DNA of 64,000 nucleotides, taken from Bradyrhizobium canariense (GTDB lineage: Bacteria; Pseudomonadota; Alphaproteobacteria; Rhizobiales; Xanthobacteraceae). How positions within the stretch are numbered: the stretch's first letter is position 1; each line of letters begins with the position of its first letter. Location of the stretch: the NCBI RefSeq assembly GCF_900105125.1, contig NZ_LT629750.1, forward strand, positions 3,906,001 through 3,970,000, read 5' to 3'. This document shows positions 1 through 12,797 of the stretch, piece by piece. The notes below the pieces were generated by a model that was given only the letters and a program-made list of their open reading frames with translations, ran no database searches and was not told where the DNA came from. The position numbers and the translations under genes were made by a program.

Positions 1-1
1 C

Positions 2-349
2 GAGAACGACTACCGCATCACGGTTGCCGTATCCGGCTTCGCGCAGGGCGAGCTTTCGATCGTCGCGAAGGAAAACACGCTGACGATCAAGGGCGAGAAA
101 TCAGCCAATGAGAACGGCAAGGACAAATCCGAGGTGCTCTATCGCGGCATCGCGGCCCGCGCCTTCGAGCGCGTCTTCCAGCTTGCCGATTTCGTGCAGG
201 TAAAGAACGCCTCGCTTGAGCACGGTCTGCTCCATGTCGATCTCGTCCGCGAGATTCCCGAGGCCAAGAAGCCCCGCAGCATTCCGATTACCTCCGGCGC
301 TCAGGCTCCGCAGGTCGTTGACGGCTCGGCCGAGAAAGTCGCCGCCTAA
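2..349 (+). CDS. Small heat-shock protein, Hsp20/alpha-crystallin family (5' end outside window)
   Basis: The window opens inside this gene; the frame is already open at base 2 and gives about 115 residues before the TAA stop. The visible part is most of an alpha-crystallin domain: a beta-rich stretch (YRITVAVSGF, LTIKGEK), the region around RGIAARAFERVFQLADFV, and the LHVDLVREIPEAKKPRSIPI tail. That tail resembles the IbpA/HspD-type proteins that rhizobia carry in many copies. Family members are ATP-independent holdases that bind unfolding proteins in the cytoplasm. A strong terminator lies 35 bases downstream, so the gene ends its transcript. The missing N-terminal arm prevents assignment to a subclass. 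Confidence 0.9.
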   Translation, partial: ENDYRITVAVSGFAQGELSIVAKENTLTIKGEKSANENGKDKSEVLYRGIAARAFERVFQLADFVQVKNASLEHGLLHVDLVREIPEAKKPRSIPITSGAQAPQVVDGSAEKVAA

Positions 350-384
350 CACGGTTCGATTTTCGGCAGATATTTGCTGAAACG

Positions 385-413
385 AAAACGCCCCGGGGAA
401 ACCGGGGCGTTTT
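385..413 (+). terminator. Rho-independent terminator of the hsp20 gene
   Basis: A perfect 12-bp stem (385-396 pairing with 402-413) encloses a 5-base loop (GGAAA). The stem is GC-rich in the middle and ends in a T run. It lies 36 bases after the Hsp20 stop codon. Confidence 0.9.
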
Positions 414-436
414 TGTCTGTTAGCACAGCGAAATAA

Positions 437-489
437 TCCACAGGCATGGCAAGACTGGATCGCTTCGTCGCTTGCTCCTCGCAATGACG
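437..489. repeat. Short intergenic repeat-like sequence
   Basis: The segment around GACTGGATCGCTTCGTCGC and ending CTCGCAATGACG looks like a short repeat common between genes in Bradyrhizobium genomes. I recognise it from memory of such genomes; there is no second copy in this window, so the call is weak. Confidence 0.3.
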
Positions 490-494
490 CGACC

Positions 495-1205
495 CTATTC
501 CAACCCCTGCACCTTCGGCATCTCCTGCGTCGGCTGGATGATCTGTGGCGCCGACGGCTTTGCCTCGACGGTGGCAGGAGCTGCGGGCGCCGGGGCCGGC
601 GACACCTCAGCCGGTTTTACCTGGTTGGCGGCCGACTGCTGCGCCGGTACGGGTGCCGGAGCGGGCTTCTCTGCCAGCGGCTTCGGCTCGCCAAGACGCG
701 GCGGCATTGCCTTGGGCAGCGGCACCGGCGGCGTACGGCTTGCCATTTTCGGGACGGACTCCGGCGGCCTTGCCTCGTCCGTGACCGCGCCCACCGGCGG
801 CAGGCGCGCTGGCGGTCCGTAGGCGGCGGCCGAACCATCGTGGTAATTCGCGCCGAAATGGTCCGCCGGCATGAAACGGACAATCCGCCCGTCGCGAGCA
901 TCGATCACCAGGCGGCCATCGTCGCCGCGCCGATTGATCACGGAAATCGTATAAAAGAAGCCGCGCTGCCGCGGAATTCCGAGCGGCGAAAACCCGCTGT
1001 CACGCAGCACCGTGTAGACCTCGGTCGCCGGCAGCAATCTCGGACCGTAACCGGGGCCCGCCGGGGGCATGGCGGCGTAGGGCCCGTTGAAATCGGAAAC
1101 GGCCGCGTAGCCCGGAGTTCCGCCGGGGGCCTGCACCTGAGCATTTGCGGAGGTGGCGGCCAGAACAAGCCCCGCCAACATGACCCATCCCGTGAACAGC
1201 TTCAT
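495..1205 (-). CDS. Exported Pro/Ala-rich hypothetical protein
   Basis: 236 residues from the ATG at 1205, which has an AGGAG about ten bases upstream and starts directly with a signal peptide (MKLFTGWVMLAGLVLAATSANAQ, cleavage after ANA). The longer open frame adds 70 residues without signal character. Residues about 45-110 contain VLRDSGFSPLGIPRQRGFFY and a segment VIDARDGRIVRFMPA that resembles a PepSY-like fold. The second half is a low-complexity Pro/Ala/Lys-rich tail, likely disordered or cell-wall spanning. It is probably periplasmic. The function is unknown; similar short exported proteins are common in Bradyrhizobium. Confidence 0.75.
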   Translation of the reverse strand: MKLFTGWVMLAGLVLAATSANAQVQAPGGTPGYAAVSDFNGPYAAMPPAGPGYGPRLLPATEVYTVLRDSGFSPLGIPRQRGFFYTISVINRRGDDGRLVIDARDGRIVRFMPADHFGANYHDGSAAAYGPPARLPPVGAVTDEARPPESVPKMASRTPPVPLPKAMPPRLGEPKPLAEKPAPAPVPAQQSAANQVKPAEVSPAPAPAAPATVEAKPSAPQIIQPTQEMPKVQGLE

Positions 1206-1661
1206 CACCCGTCGCTCCTGTAAAGCCCCCGGTCCCGGAGCGTTTTCGCTCCATGGTCTTGCCGGCAATTTCGTTGTGGAATCCGGCAGTCCTTTGGCCG
1301 GATCGCGGCACGCTTGCCTCAAATCGGGGAAGCGGCCGTTTGGCCACGTCACCTGCGGATCTGTCATGCGGCCGGGGACTTTCACGTGCTTGTATGATAG
1401 AAAAAAATTTGGCATGGTCGGGGTTAGGACAGCATCACTGTCTCAATTTCGGCGCGAGCCCGGCACAGGGATTGCACTGAAAGTCGGGTGCGCACGCGCC
1501 AGGAAGTTAAAAGGCAAGGTCGTTCATACGGGACGTCTGAACGCCCAGGCCTTAATTCTGAAATTGCGGCTCGCGAAGGACGAGCGGTGGCCCGGTGGGT
1601 ACCGCAAGCGCCCAAGGTGCGCCGACGGTGAGGCCCTTGCCGGATTGAGAGGACTTTTAAG
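1206..1661. other. Intergenic region between divergent genes
   Basis: About 456 bases separate the minus-strand exported protein from gltB. Open frames here are short and lack a credible ribosome-binding site. The region must hold the gltB promoter; I looked for a -24/-12 sigma-54 promoter and found no convincing match. A GAGAGG just upstream of 1662 is the gltB ribosome-binding site. Confidence 0.6.
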
Positions 1662-6395
<4,734 letters not shown>

Positions 6396-6406
6396 AACAA
6401 AAAAGC

Positions 6407-6497
6407 GTCATTCTGGGGCGCGCGTCGCGCGAACCCGGAATCTCGCGGGGTAACATCTAGATTCCGGGTCTGCGCCTGCGGCGCATCCCGGAATGAC
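6407..6497. repeat. Palindromic intergenic repeat, family A (copy 1)
   Basis: The ends GTCATTCTGGGGCGCG and CCCGGAATGAC are inverted copies, with an inner inverted pair (AACCCGGAATCT / AGATTCCGGGTCT). The same architecture recurs at 11008-11089 and, shortened, at 22917-22957. It lies between gltB and gltD, where the folded RNA could tune relative expression or stability. Confidence 0.8.
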
Positions 6498-6528
6498 CAA
6501 ACAGAGGTTTCAGGGGACGTCGGGTGTA

Positions 6529-7986
6529 ATGGGCAAGATTACAGGTTTTCTCGAGATCGAACGTCATGATCGCAAGTATGCGCCGGTCGTCGAGCGCGTA
6601 AAGCACTTCAACGAGTTTGTCCTTCCCTTGAGCGAGAAGGAAACCCGCGATCAGGCCGCGCGCTGCATGAACTGCGGCATTCCCTATTGCCACGGCACCG
6701 GCGCGGTCGCGCCGGGCACGCCGGGCTGCCCGGTCAACAACCAGATTCCTGACTTCAACGATCTGGTCTACCAGGGCAATTGGGAAGAGGCCTCGCGCAA
6801 CCTGCATTCGACCAATAATTTCCCGGAGTTCACCGGCCGCATCTGCCCGGCGCCGTGCGAAGCCTCCTGCACGCTCAACATCGACGACAATCCCGTCACC
6901 ATCAAAACCATCGAATGCGCAATCGTCGATCGCGCCTGGGACAATGGCTGGGTGAAGCCGGAACTGCCGTTGAGCAAAACCGGCAAGAAGGTCGCCGTGA
7001 TCGGCTCCGGGCCCGCCGGCATGGCCTGTGCGCAGCAACTCGCGCGCGCCGGCCATGAGGTGCATGTCTACGAGAAATACGCCAAGGCCGGCGGGCTCCT
7101 GCGTTACGGGATTCCCGACTTCAAGATGGAGAAGCACGTCATCGACCGCCGGATCGCGCAGATGGAAGCCGAGGGTGTAGTGTTCCACTACGGCACCCCT
7201 GTCGGCGGCGCGGCACAAGGCGCGATCGATCCGCGCGAGCTGGCGAAGCAGTATGACGCGCTGGCGCTGACCGGCGGCGCCGAAGCCCCGCGCGACCTGC
7301 CGATTCCCGGCCGCGACCTCGCCGGTATTCACTTCGCGATGGATTTTCTGCCGCAGCAAAATCGCCGCGTCTCCGGCGAGCCGCTCGACGGCACAGCCGA
7401 CATTCTCGCCGACGGCAAGCATGTGGTTGTGATCGGCGGCGGCGACACCGGCTCGGACTGCATCGGCACCTCGTTCCGACAGGGCGCTAAGTCGGTGACG
7501 CAGCTCGAGATCATGACGGCGCCGCCCGAGCATGAGAACAAGGGCCTGTCCTGGCCGAACTGGCCGCTGAAGATGCGGACCTCGTCGAGCCAGGCCGAAG
7601 GCGCCAAGCGCGAATTCGCGGTGCTGACGCAGAAGTTTTCAGGCGCCGACGGCAAGGTCGCGAAACTGCATTGCGTGCAGGTCGACGACAAGTTCAAGCC
7701 GCTTCCCGGCACCGAATTCGACCTCGATGCCGAACTGGTGCTGCTGGCGATGGGCTTTGTGCATCCGGTGCACGAGGGCCTGTTGAAGACGCTCGGCGTC
7801 GATCTCGACCAGCGCGGCAATGTGCGGGCCAACACCTCGGACTATCACACCTCGAAGCCGAACGTGTTCTCCGCCGGCGACATGCGCCGCGGCCAATCGC
7901 TGGTCGTCTGGGCGATCCGCGAAGGCCGCCTCTGCGCGCGCTCGATCGATCAGTTCCTGATGGGGAAGACGGATTTGCCGCGGTGA
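6529..7986 (+). CDS. gltD: Glutamate synthase (NADPH) small subunit
   Basis: 485 residues. It supplies electrons from NADPH to GltB through FAD and 4Fe-4S clusters. N-terminal cysteines are all present: Cys46, Cys49 and Cys54 ([10 protein letters not shown]), Cys67 ([11 protein letters not shown]), and Cys106, Cys110 and Cys114 ([10 protein letters not shown]). The FAD-binding motif [19 protein letters not shown] is near residue 158, and a second nucleotide fold [13 protein letters not shown] binds NADPH. The C-terminal [19 protein letters not shown] is typical. I start at the ATG at 6529 ([14 protein letters not shown]), the family's normal N-terminus, with AGGGGAC upstream. An earlier in-frame ATG at 6493 belongs to the palindromic repeat. 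Confidence 0.97.
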   Translation: MGKITGFLEIERHDRKYAPVVERVKHFNEFVLPLSEKETRDQAARCMNCGIPYCHGTGAVAPGTPGCPVNNQIPDFNDLVYQGNWEEASRNLHSTNNFPEFTGRICPAPCEASCTLNIDDNPVTIKTIECAIVDRAWDNGWVKPELPLSKTGKKVAVIGSGPAGMACAQQLARAGHEVHVYEKYAKAGGLLRYGIPDFKMEKHVIDRRIAQMEAEGVVFHYGTPVGGAAQGAIDPRELAKQYDALALTGGAEAPRDLPIPGRDLAGIHFAMDFLPQQNRRVSGEPLDGTADILADGKHVVVIGGGDTGSDCIGTSFRQGAKSVTQLEIMTAPPEHENKGLSWPNWPLKMRTSSSQAEGAKREFAVLTQKFSGADGKVAKLHCVQVDDKFKPLPGTEFDLDAELVLLAMGFVHPVHEGLLKTLGVDLDQRGNVRANTSDYHTSKPNVFSAGDMRRGQSLVVWAIREGRLCARSIDQFLMGKTDLPR

Positions 7987-8025
7987 GGTTTTCGCGCCAG
8001 CTTCTTTGATCCCTCTTCCTGGCGA

Positions 8026-9780
8026 TCAATTCTGCAACCGCACTCCAAGCATCGCCACCGTCGACGCCGAACCGGCGCCGACGATGTTGGAATCGAGGAT
8101 GTCGCGACGCAGCGTGCCCTTGATCCAGAGATTGCGGGTCATCTTGTAAACCACGTCGCCCTCGATGGTGTAGACTTGGTCGGTGCGGCCGTCGCCCTGA
8201 TAGTCCATGGTGCCGTAAGTGAACTTGCCGATCGCCGTCAACCAGCGGCGGAAGTCGTGATCGACCTCGAACGTGTAGAGACGCGTCAGGACGCCCGAAG
8301 TGCCGGGCAGCGTGGTCTCGTCGATCGAGGTGGTGGAATAGAATTTAGCCGTGGTCAGCGGCGTCGCGGTCCAGGTCAGTGAGGCCGCGGTGAGCAAGCC
8401 CGAGAGCTGGTTGAGCCTGGGATCGACGTAGTTGCGCGCGGCGTAGCCGATCGAGATTTCGCCGGTCAGCAGCCGCGTGAATTCAAAGGACGTGCCGACC
8501 TTGGCATAGCCGCCGCTGGAATCGCGGTCATAGCCGTTGCGGTCGAATTCCAGATCGTGCACGCGGGTATCGCCCTCGGCCTCAACGAACGGCTTCAGCG
8601 CCGGCGTCACCTCATAGCTGACGCGGCCGACGCCGCCATACTGGTTGAAGTTGCGGTCATCGTTGGACGACGTGGTGCCATCAGTGAGCGCGGAGTCCTG
8701 GTAGACCGTGCGATCGACGGTGCCGCCGACGGCGACATTCAGGCGGTTGAAATTCTGGTCGATGCCGAAGGTGCCGCCGAACGACGTGTAGATCGGGTAT
8801 CTGAGAAGTCCGGCCTGGACGTTCGGGCTGCCCGGATTATCGGTGGAAACCAAAAGGCGCGCTTGCGCGGTCAAATAGGTGTTTTCGGTGACGTCGAGGC
8901 GGCCGTCGACATGGCCAATGAAGTTCGGCCGGCTGACATCGGTCGGCGCCGAGGACACCGCGCCATCGATGGTCGGCGGCAGGCTGTTGCCATAACCGGT
9001 GAACGAGCCCCTGAGATCGGCGACCAGCGCGTGGCGATCCCAGTCCGACACGGCGACAAATTCCGGCGCGACCACCCAGAACGGCAATCCCTTCGGCACA
9101 TTGGTGCGGCCGGGATTGGTGTCGTAGCCGGCGCTGACCTCGACCGCGGACTCGATCAGGAAGCTGCCGGCGTAATCGCCGACCGCGCCGAACGGATCGT
9201 CATCGACCTTCAGCCGCTTGCGCGGCGGCTGGCCAGGCACCGTACCGGCCATCGCGGGCGGCAGCGGCGTTTTGTTGGCGGACTCGGATGGCGCAATCGA
9301 CAGCCGCAGATATCCGGCCGCGTTCACCGGCGGCGGCGTGGGCGGCGAGCTGCCGGGCCCCACCGGTGCTTTCGGCTTGGCCTGACCGGGATAAAGCTGC
9401 GGCTTCTTGCGGGTGCGATTGAGCGAATCGAAACCTGAATCGGATGCGCCGTTGGCAGCCGGCAAGCCGTAGGTCGGAATCTGGCCGATCCGGGACGGCG
9501 CCGGCGTATCCTCGCCGCGAAGCCCGCTGTCATCGGTCGAATTGCCGTTGATATCGACGCCGCCGGCGTTATCGCCGCCAACACTGTTGCTCGATGCGGT
9601 CTTGCGCAACGGCAAATCCTGCGGCGAGACGAAGTCGCCTCGCGTCGGCCGGAACAGGTCGGGAGTCAGCGTCTGAGCCTGCGCGGAGGTCTCATGGCAG
9701 GCGACCAGCGCAAGGCATGGCAATAGCGCGCGCAAGGTCATTGCGCGCTTGCGACGGCCCCAGGCTGGACCCGACTTCAC
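8026..9780 (-). CDS. Outer-membrane beta-barrel protein (BBP2-like)
   Basis: 584 residues from a GTG at 9780, or 571 from the ATG at 9741. The N-terminus has a hydrophobic signal (TLRALLPCLALVAC) ending either at SAQAQ or, since LVAC fits a lipobox, as a lipoprotein. Residues about 40-190 are Pro/Gly/Asn-rich and probably disordered. The rest, from about 200, shows alternating amphipathic beta strands (SAEVSAGYDTNPGRTN-like, GVGRVSYEVTPALKPFVEAEGD, VAMLGVRLQN) like the putative beta-barrel porin 2 family of Bradyrhizobium. It should sit in the outer membrane. Substrate and role are unknown. It is convergent with gltD and divergent from the Kdo-pathway isomerase. Confidence 0.75.
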   Translation of the reverse strand: MKSGPAWGRRKRAMTLRALLPCLALVACHETSAQAQTLTPDLFRPTRGDFVSPQDLPLRKTASSNSVGGDNAGGVDINGNSTDDSGLRGEDTPAPSRIGQIPTYGLPAANGASDSGFDSLNRTRKKPQLYPGQAKPKAPVGPGSSPPTPPPVNAAGYLRLSIAPSESANKTPLPPAMAGTVPGQPPRKRLKVDDDPFGAVGDYAGSFLIESAVEVSAGYDTNPGRTNVPKGLPFWVVAPEFVAVSDWDRHALVADLRGSFTGYGNSLPPTIDGAVSSAPTDVSRPNFIGHVDGRLDVTENTYLTAQARLLVSTDNPGSPNVQAGLLRYPIYTSFGGTFGIDQNFNRLNVAVGGTVDRTVYQDSALTDGTTSSNDDRNFNQYGGVGRVSYEVTPALKPFVEAEGDTRVHDLEFDRNGYDRDSSGGYAKVGTSFEFTRLLTGEISIGYAARNYVDPRLNQLSGLLTAASLTWTATPLTTAKFYSTTSIDETTLPGTSGVLTRLYTFEVDHDFRRWLTAIGKFTYGTMDYQGDGRTDQVYTIEGDVVYKMTRNLWIKGTLRRDILDSNIVGAGSASTVAMLGVRLQN

Positions 9781-9984
9781 GATGGAAATACCCCAACGAA
9801 TTCATACGCATGCCGATCGAGTTCCATTCACGCGGGATACGGCCCAGGAAAACGTCGTTAATGGAGTTAAAACAATTATGGTTAATGAGGCGTTGAGGAA
9901 CCGGACCCTGCGTCGCCTCCCGGATTCGGCCGTGCTATGAAGCGCGCCCGGGGACGAGCGCGATCCCCTTCCTGGAAATCAGAC

Positions 9985-10998
9985 ATGGCCAAACCGAAAC
10001 CGCTGATGGCAAATTCATCCGGTACCGACGATGCGGACACCGCCGTTCAATCCGCGCTGCGAACACTCGACGCCGAGGGCAGCGGCATAGCGGCAATTGC
10101 CGCAGCCCTTCAGGGGCCGCTTGGGTCTGCCTTTACCGCTGCCGTCGATCTGATCCGCGAGGCCAAGGGCCGCGTGATCGTCACCGGCCTCGGCAAGTCG
10201 GGCCATGTGGCGCGCAAGATCGCCGCTACCTTTGCTTCCACCGGCACGCCCGCCTTCTTCGTGCACTCGGCCGAGGCGAGCCATGGCGATCTCGGCATGA
10301 TCACCGCCGATGACGTCATCGTGGCGCTGTCATGGTCCGGCGAGCAGCCAGAGATGAAGAACCTCATCACCTACGCCAAGCGCTTCCGGATCGCGCTGAT
10401 CGCGATGACGGCGGAATCCGAATCCACCTTGAGCAAGGCCGCCGACGTCGCGCTGACGCTGCCCAAGGCCCGCGAGGCCTGCCCGCACAACCTGGCGCCG
10501 ACCACCTCCTCGCTGATGCTGCTGGCGCTGGGCGATGCGCTGGCGATCGCGCTATTGGAGGGCCGCGGCTTTACGTCGGTTGATTTCAGCGTGCTACACC
10601 CCGGCGGCAAGCTCGGCGCCCTGCTGAAATATACCCGTGACCTCATGCATGCCGGCGACGCGGTGCCGCTGCGGCCGCTGGGGACGCGAATGTCCGATGC
10701 GCTGGTCGAGATGTCGTCCAAAGGTTTTGGCTGCGTCGGCATCGTCGATGCACACGGGCACGTCGTCGGCATCGTCACCGACGGCGACCTTCGCCGTCAC
10801 ATGCGCCCGGACCTGATGACCGCGCTGGTCGACGACGTGATGACGAAGAATCCCAAGACCATCGGCCGCGACCTGCTCGCCAGCGAGGCGCTGGAAATCC
10901 TCAACTCCTCGAAGATCACCGCGCTGATCGTGACCGATGCCAGGAAACCGGTCGGCATCTTGCATCTGCACGATTTGCTGCGCGCGGGCGTGGCGTAA
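9985..10998 (+). CDS. kdsD: D-arabinose-5-phosphate isomerase, KpsF/GutQ family
   Basis: 337 residues. It interconverts ribulose-5-phosphate and arabinose-5-phosphate, the first step to Kdo for lipopolysaccharide. A sugar-isomerase (SIS) domain occupies about residues 45-180 (GLGKSGHVARKIAATFASTGTPAFFVHSAEASHGDLGM, ALSWSGEQPEMKNLI). Two CBS domains follow (MSDALVEMSSKGFGCVGIVD; DVMTKNPKTIGRDLLASEALEIL). The start at 9985 (MAKPKP) has GGAAAT upstream; an ATG at 9937 would add a basic extension not typical of the family. The gene is monocistronic, flanked downstream by a family A repeat. Confidence 0.93.
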   Translation: MAKPKPLMANSSGTDDADTAVQSALRTLDAEGSGIAAIAAALQGPLGSAFTAAVDLIREAKGRVIVTGLGKSGHVARKIAATFASTGTPAFFVHSAEASHGDLGMITADDVIVALSWSGEQPEMKNLITYAKRFRIALIAMTAESESTLSKAADVALTLPKAREACPHNLAPTTSSLMLLALGDALAIALLEGRGFTSVDFSVLHPGGKLGALLKYTRDLMHAGDAVPLRPLGTRMSDALVEMSSKGFGCVGIVDAHGHVVGIVTDGDLRRHMRPDLMTALVDDVMTKNPKTIGRDLLASEALEILNSSKITALIVTDARKPVGILHLHDLLRAGVA

Positions 10999-11007
10999 CC
11001 CAAGGAC

Positions 11008-11089
11008 GTCATTCCGGGGCGTGTCGAAGACACGAACCCGGAATCTCGAAATTCCGGGTTTGCTCATTTCATTCGCGCCCCGGAATGAC
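11008..11089. repeat. Palindromic intergenic repeat, family A (copy 2)
   Basis: Outer arms GTCATTCCGGGGCGTG and CGCGCCCCGGAATGAC are inverted copies, and an inner pair (AACCCGGAATCTCG / AAATTCCGGGTT) forms the second hairpin. It fills the space between two convergent genes and abuts the stop of the gene at 11092. Confidence 0.88.
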
Positions 11090-11091
11090 GG

Positions 11092-11634
11092 TCAGTTGGC
11101 CGGAAATCGTGCCGCCTTCTCCTCGAGCGGCAGATCCAGCCCGTTCGCGAGATACGACACCGTGCGATAGAAGCCGCAGAGCAGGATGATCTCGAATATC
11201 TGCGCGTCATCGTAATGCGCCGATAACGCGGTGAATTCGGCATCATCCAGCGTGGCTCGATGATGCAATGCGTCAACCGCCGTGATCAGCACCTGCTCGG
11301 CCGCCGACCAGCACCGCGCGGCGGCGCCCTTAAGCACCGTGGCGCGGACCTGCTCGCCGGTCAGACCGGCAGCCTCGCCGAAAGCCGCGACATGCACGCC
11401 CCACTCATATTCACATCCGGTCAGAGCACAGGTCCGGTCGATGACGATTTCGCGTTCCCGCAACGGGAGCGGGCCTCGATCCAGCAGGCTTCCGGCACGG
11501 AATTTCTCCCAGGCGCGGGCGTTGCCGGCGATGACTCGGAACAAGGCCAGCGGCGGGCGGCCGCGCATGATCCGGTCGAATTGCTGCTGGATATCCGGAG
11601 CGTAAGGCGGTTGCAGCGCTGCGATACGTGACAT
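11092..11634 (-). CDS. Carboxymuconolactone decarboxylase / AhpD-like protein
   Basis: 180 residues, all-helical CMD fold. The core LTGCEYEWGVHVAAFGEAAGLT corresponds to the family's active-site helix. Only one cysteine is present where AhpD has CxxC, so peroxidase or disulfide-reductase activity of the AhpD kind is doubtful; such single-Cys forms are common and mostly uncharacterised. AGGAG lies seven bases upstream of the ATG. It is divergent from an HxlR regulator with operator repeats in the 72-base gap, so it is probably the regulator's target and may take part in detoxification of an electrophile or oxidant (inference). Confidence 0.85.
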   Translation of the reverse strand: MSRIAALQPPYAPDIQQQFDRIMRGRPPLALFRVIAGNARAWEKFRAGSLLDRGPLPLREREIVIDRTCALTGCEYEWGVHVAAFGEAAGLTGEQVRATVLKGAAARCWSAAEQVLITAVDALHHRATLDDAEFTALSAHYDDAQIFEIILLCGFYRTVSYLANGLDLPLEEKAARFPAN

Positions 11635-11647
11635 GGCCGTCTCCTAT

Positions 11648-11686
11648 GCTACAATAAATGTAGCATTACGCTACATTATCTGTAGC
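11648..11686. promoter_or_regulatory. Operator array, probable HxlR binding sites
   Basis: Two perfect copies of the inverted repeat GCTACA-N5-TGTAGC occupy 11648-11664 and 11670-11686, separated by five bases (ATTAC). Four half-sites therefore alternate in orientation every 11 bp, one helical turn. The array lies between the divergent CMD gene (ATG at 11634) and the HxlR gene (ATG at 11707), right where both promoters must be. Dimeric winged-helix HxlR proteins bind such repeats; binding here is inferred. Confidence 0.85.
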
Positions 11687-11706
11687 GAACCGCAAGGGAG
11701 CCTTCG

Positions 11707-12048
11707 ATGCCGAAACAGATCGCACCGTTGAAAAAAACGAGGGTTCGCGGCTCGACGTCGGGACGGCCGATCATGGCGCTGCTCGACCTTCTGGGGCGGC
11801 GATGGACGTTGCGGATCATCTGGGAACTTCGCGAGCAGCCGCTGACATCTCGCGCGCTGCGCACGGCCTGCGACGACGCCTCGCCCACCGTGCTGCAGGC
11901 ACGACTGTCCGACTTGCGAGGCGCCGGCTTCGTCGAACTCATCCCCGGCGACGGCTATCGCCTGACGGTGCTGGGCCGGGAATTATTCGAGGAATTCCTG
12001 CCGCTGCACCGCTTCGCCGAGCGATGGAGCAAGCGCGGGGCGAGTTGA
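11707..12048 (+). CDS. HxlR-family winged-helix transcriptional regulator
   Basis: 113 residues, the usual size. After a basic N-terminal arm the HxlR domain covers about residues 20-105 (GRPIMALLDLLGRRWTLRIIWELREQPLTSRALRTACDDASPTVLQARLSDLRGAGFVEL, then GDGYRLTVLGREL as the wing). AAGGGAG is placed well before the ATG. It is divergent from the CMD/AhpD-like gene and has a two-site operator array upstream, so autoregulation and control of that neighbour are likely. Many HxlR proteins sense electrophiles or oxidants through cysteine; this one has a single Cys in the recognition region (RTACDDAS). Confidence 0.92.
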   Translation: MPKQIAPLKKTRVRGSTSGRPIMALLDLLGRRWTLRIIWELREQPLTSRALRTACDDASPTVLQARLSDLRGAGFVELIPGDGYRLTVLGRELFEEFLPLHRFAERWSKRGAS

Positions 12049-12076
12049 ACAGCGAGAGCCACATACTCGGAAACAC

Positions 12077-12184
12077 CTCTCCCCTTGTGGGAAAGGTCGG
12101 CGCGCGAAGCGTGCCGGGTGAGGGGTTAGGATTTATCGATAGACCGTGACCCTTCACCCCAGCCCTCTCCCACAGGGGAGAGGG
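12077..12184. repeat. Palindromic intergenic repeat, family C (full copy)
   Basis: The left arm CTCTCCCCTTGTGGGAAAGG and the right arm CCCTCTCCCACAGGGGAGAG are near-perfect inverted copies. Between them GGGTGAGGGGT pairs with ACCCTTCACCCC. This composite hairpin is common between genes in Bradyrhizobium. A half copy occurs at 12727-12757. Confidence 0.85.
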
Positions 12185-12241
12185 AGCACAGTTGCGTTCG
12201 TGGCAGGCTTCACTCCAACTAAGAAGGGGATCGCGCGTTGA

Positions 12242-12682
12242 TCAGGCTGCAGCCACCGTCAGGCTGGCGCCGTCAGCCTGCACGATCTTGACCCGGCTGC
12301 CGGCGGGCGCATCAGGACCGGCGACGCGCCAGATCGTGTCGTCGATCCGCACCGTGCCGGAACCGTCGATGATCGGCTTTTCCAGCGTGAACACCCGTCC
12401 GACCAGCGCATCGGCGCGCTTGTTCAGGAACGGATTGCTGGCGGCAGGCGCACTGCGTGCCAGCCGGCGCCACAGCGGCACCGCCGCGGCGGCGAACACC
12501 GCGAACATCAAAAGCTGCGTCTGCCAGGACGGATTGATCGCGAACGACAGCAGGCCGACCAGCAGCGAGGCGAGCCCGAGCCAGAACAGGAACACGCCGG
12601 GCGCGACCAGCTCCAGCGCCATCAGGATGAAGCCGAAGATCAGCCAGTTCCAGGTGCCCAGCGTCGAAAACATCTCGGCCAT
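12242..12682 (-). CDS. NfeD family membrane protein
   Basis: 146 residues from the ATG at 12682 (GAGGG upstream; the longer frame lacks a good site). Three or four hydrophobic segments fill residues 8-75 (WLIFGFILMALELVAPGVFLFWLGLASLLVGLL), then a short OB-fold domain (ALVGRVFTLEKPIIDGSGTVRIDDTIWRVAGPDAPAGSRVKIVQADG) faces the cytoplasm. NfeD proteins partner with SPFH/stomatin proteins, and the SPFH gene is immediately upstream on the same strand, 115 bases away. The pair probably acts in membrane microdomain organisation or membrane proteostasis. Confidence 0.92.
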   Translation of the reverse strand: MAEMFSTLGTWNWLIFGFILMALELVAPGVFLFWLGLASLLVGLLSFAINPSWQTQLLMFAVFAAAAVPLWRRLARSAPAASNPFLNKRADALVGRVFTLEKPIIDGSGTVRIDDTIWRVAGPDAPAGSRVKIVQADGASLTVAAA

Positions 12683-12726
12683 CGTGTGACCCTCTCTAGA
12701 CTTACTCGATATCGCCCCGACGGCCA

Positions 12727-12757
12727 TGCGCCCCCTCTCCCCCTGTGGGAGAGGTGA
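12727..12757. repeat. Half copy of repeat family C
   Basis: CCCCCTCTCCCCCTGTGGGAGAGGT matches one arm of the repeat at 12077-12184. It lies between the SPFH and nfeD genes. Confidence 0.65.
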
Positions 12758-12797
12758 CCGAACTCGCAGGCTTCGATTCGTTTTTCATGAATGGACT

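Noticed and set aside
1380..1661. Possible sigma-54 promoter upstream of gltB
   Set aside because: TGGCATG occurs near 1413 but no GC element follows at the required spacing.
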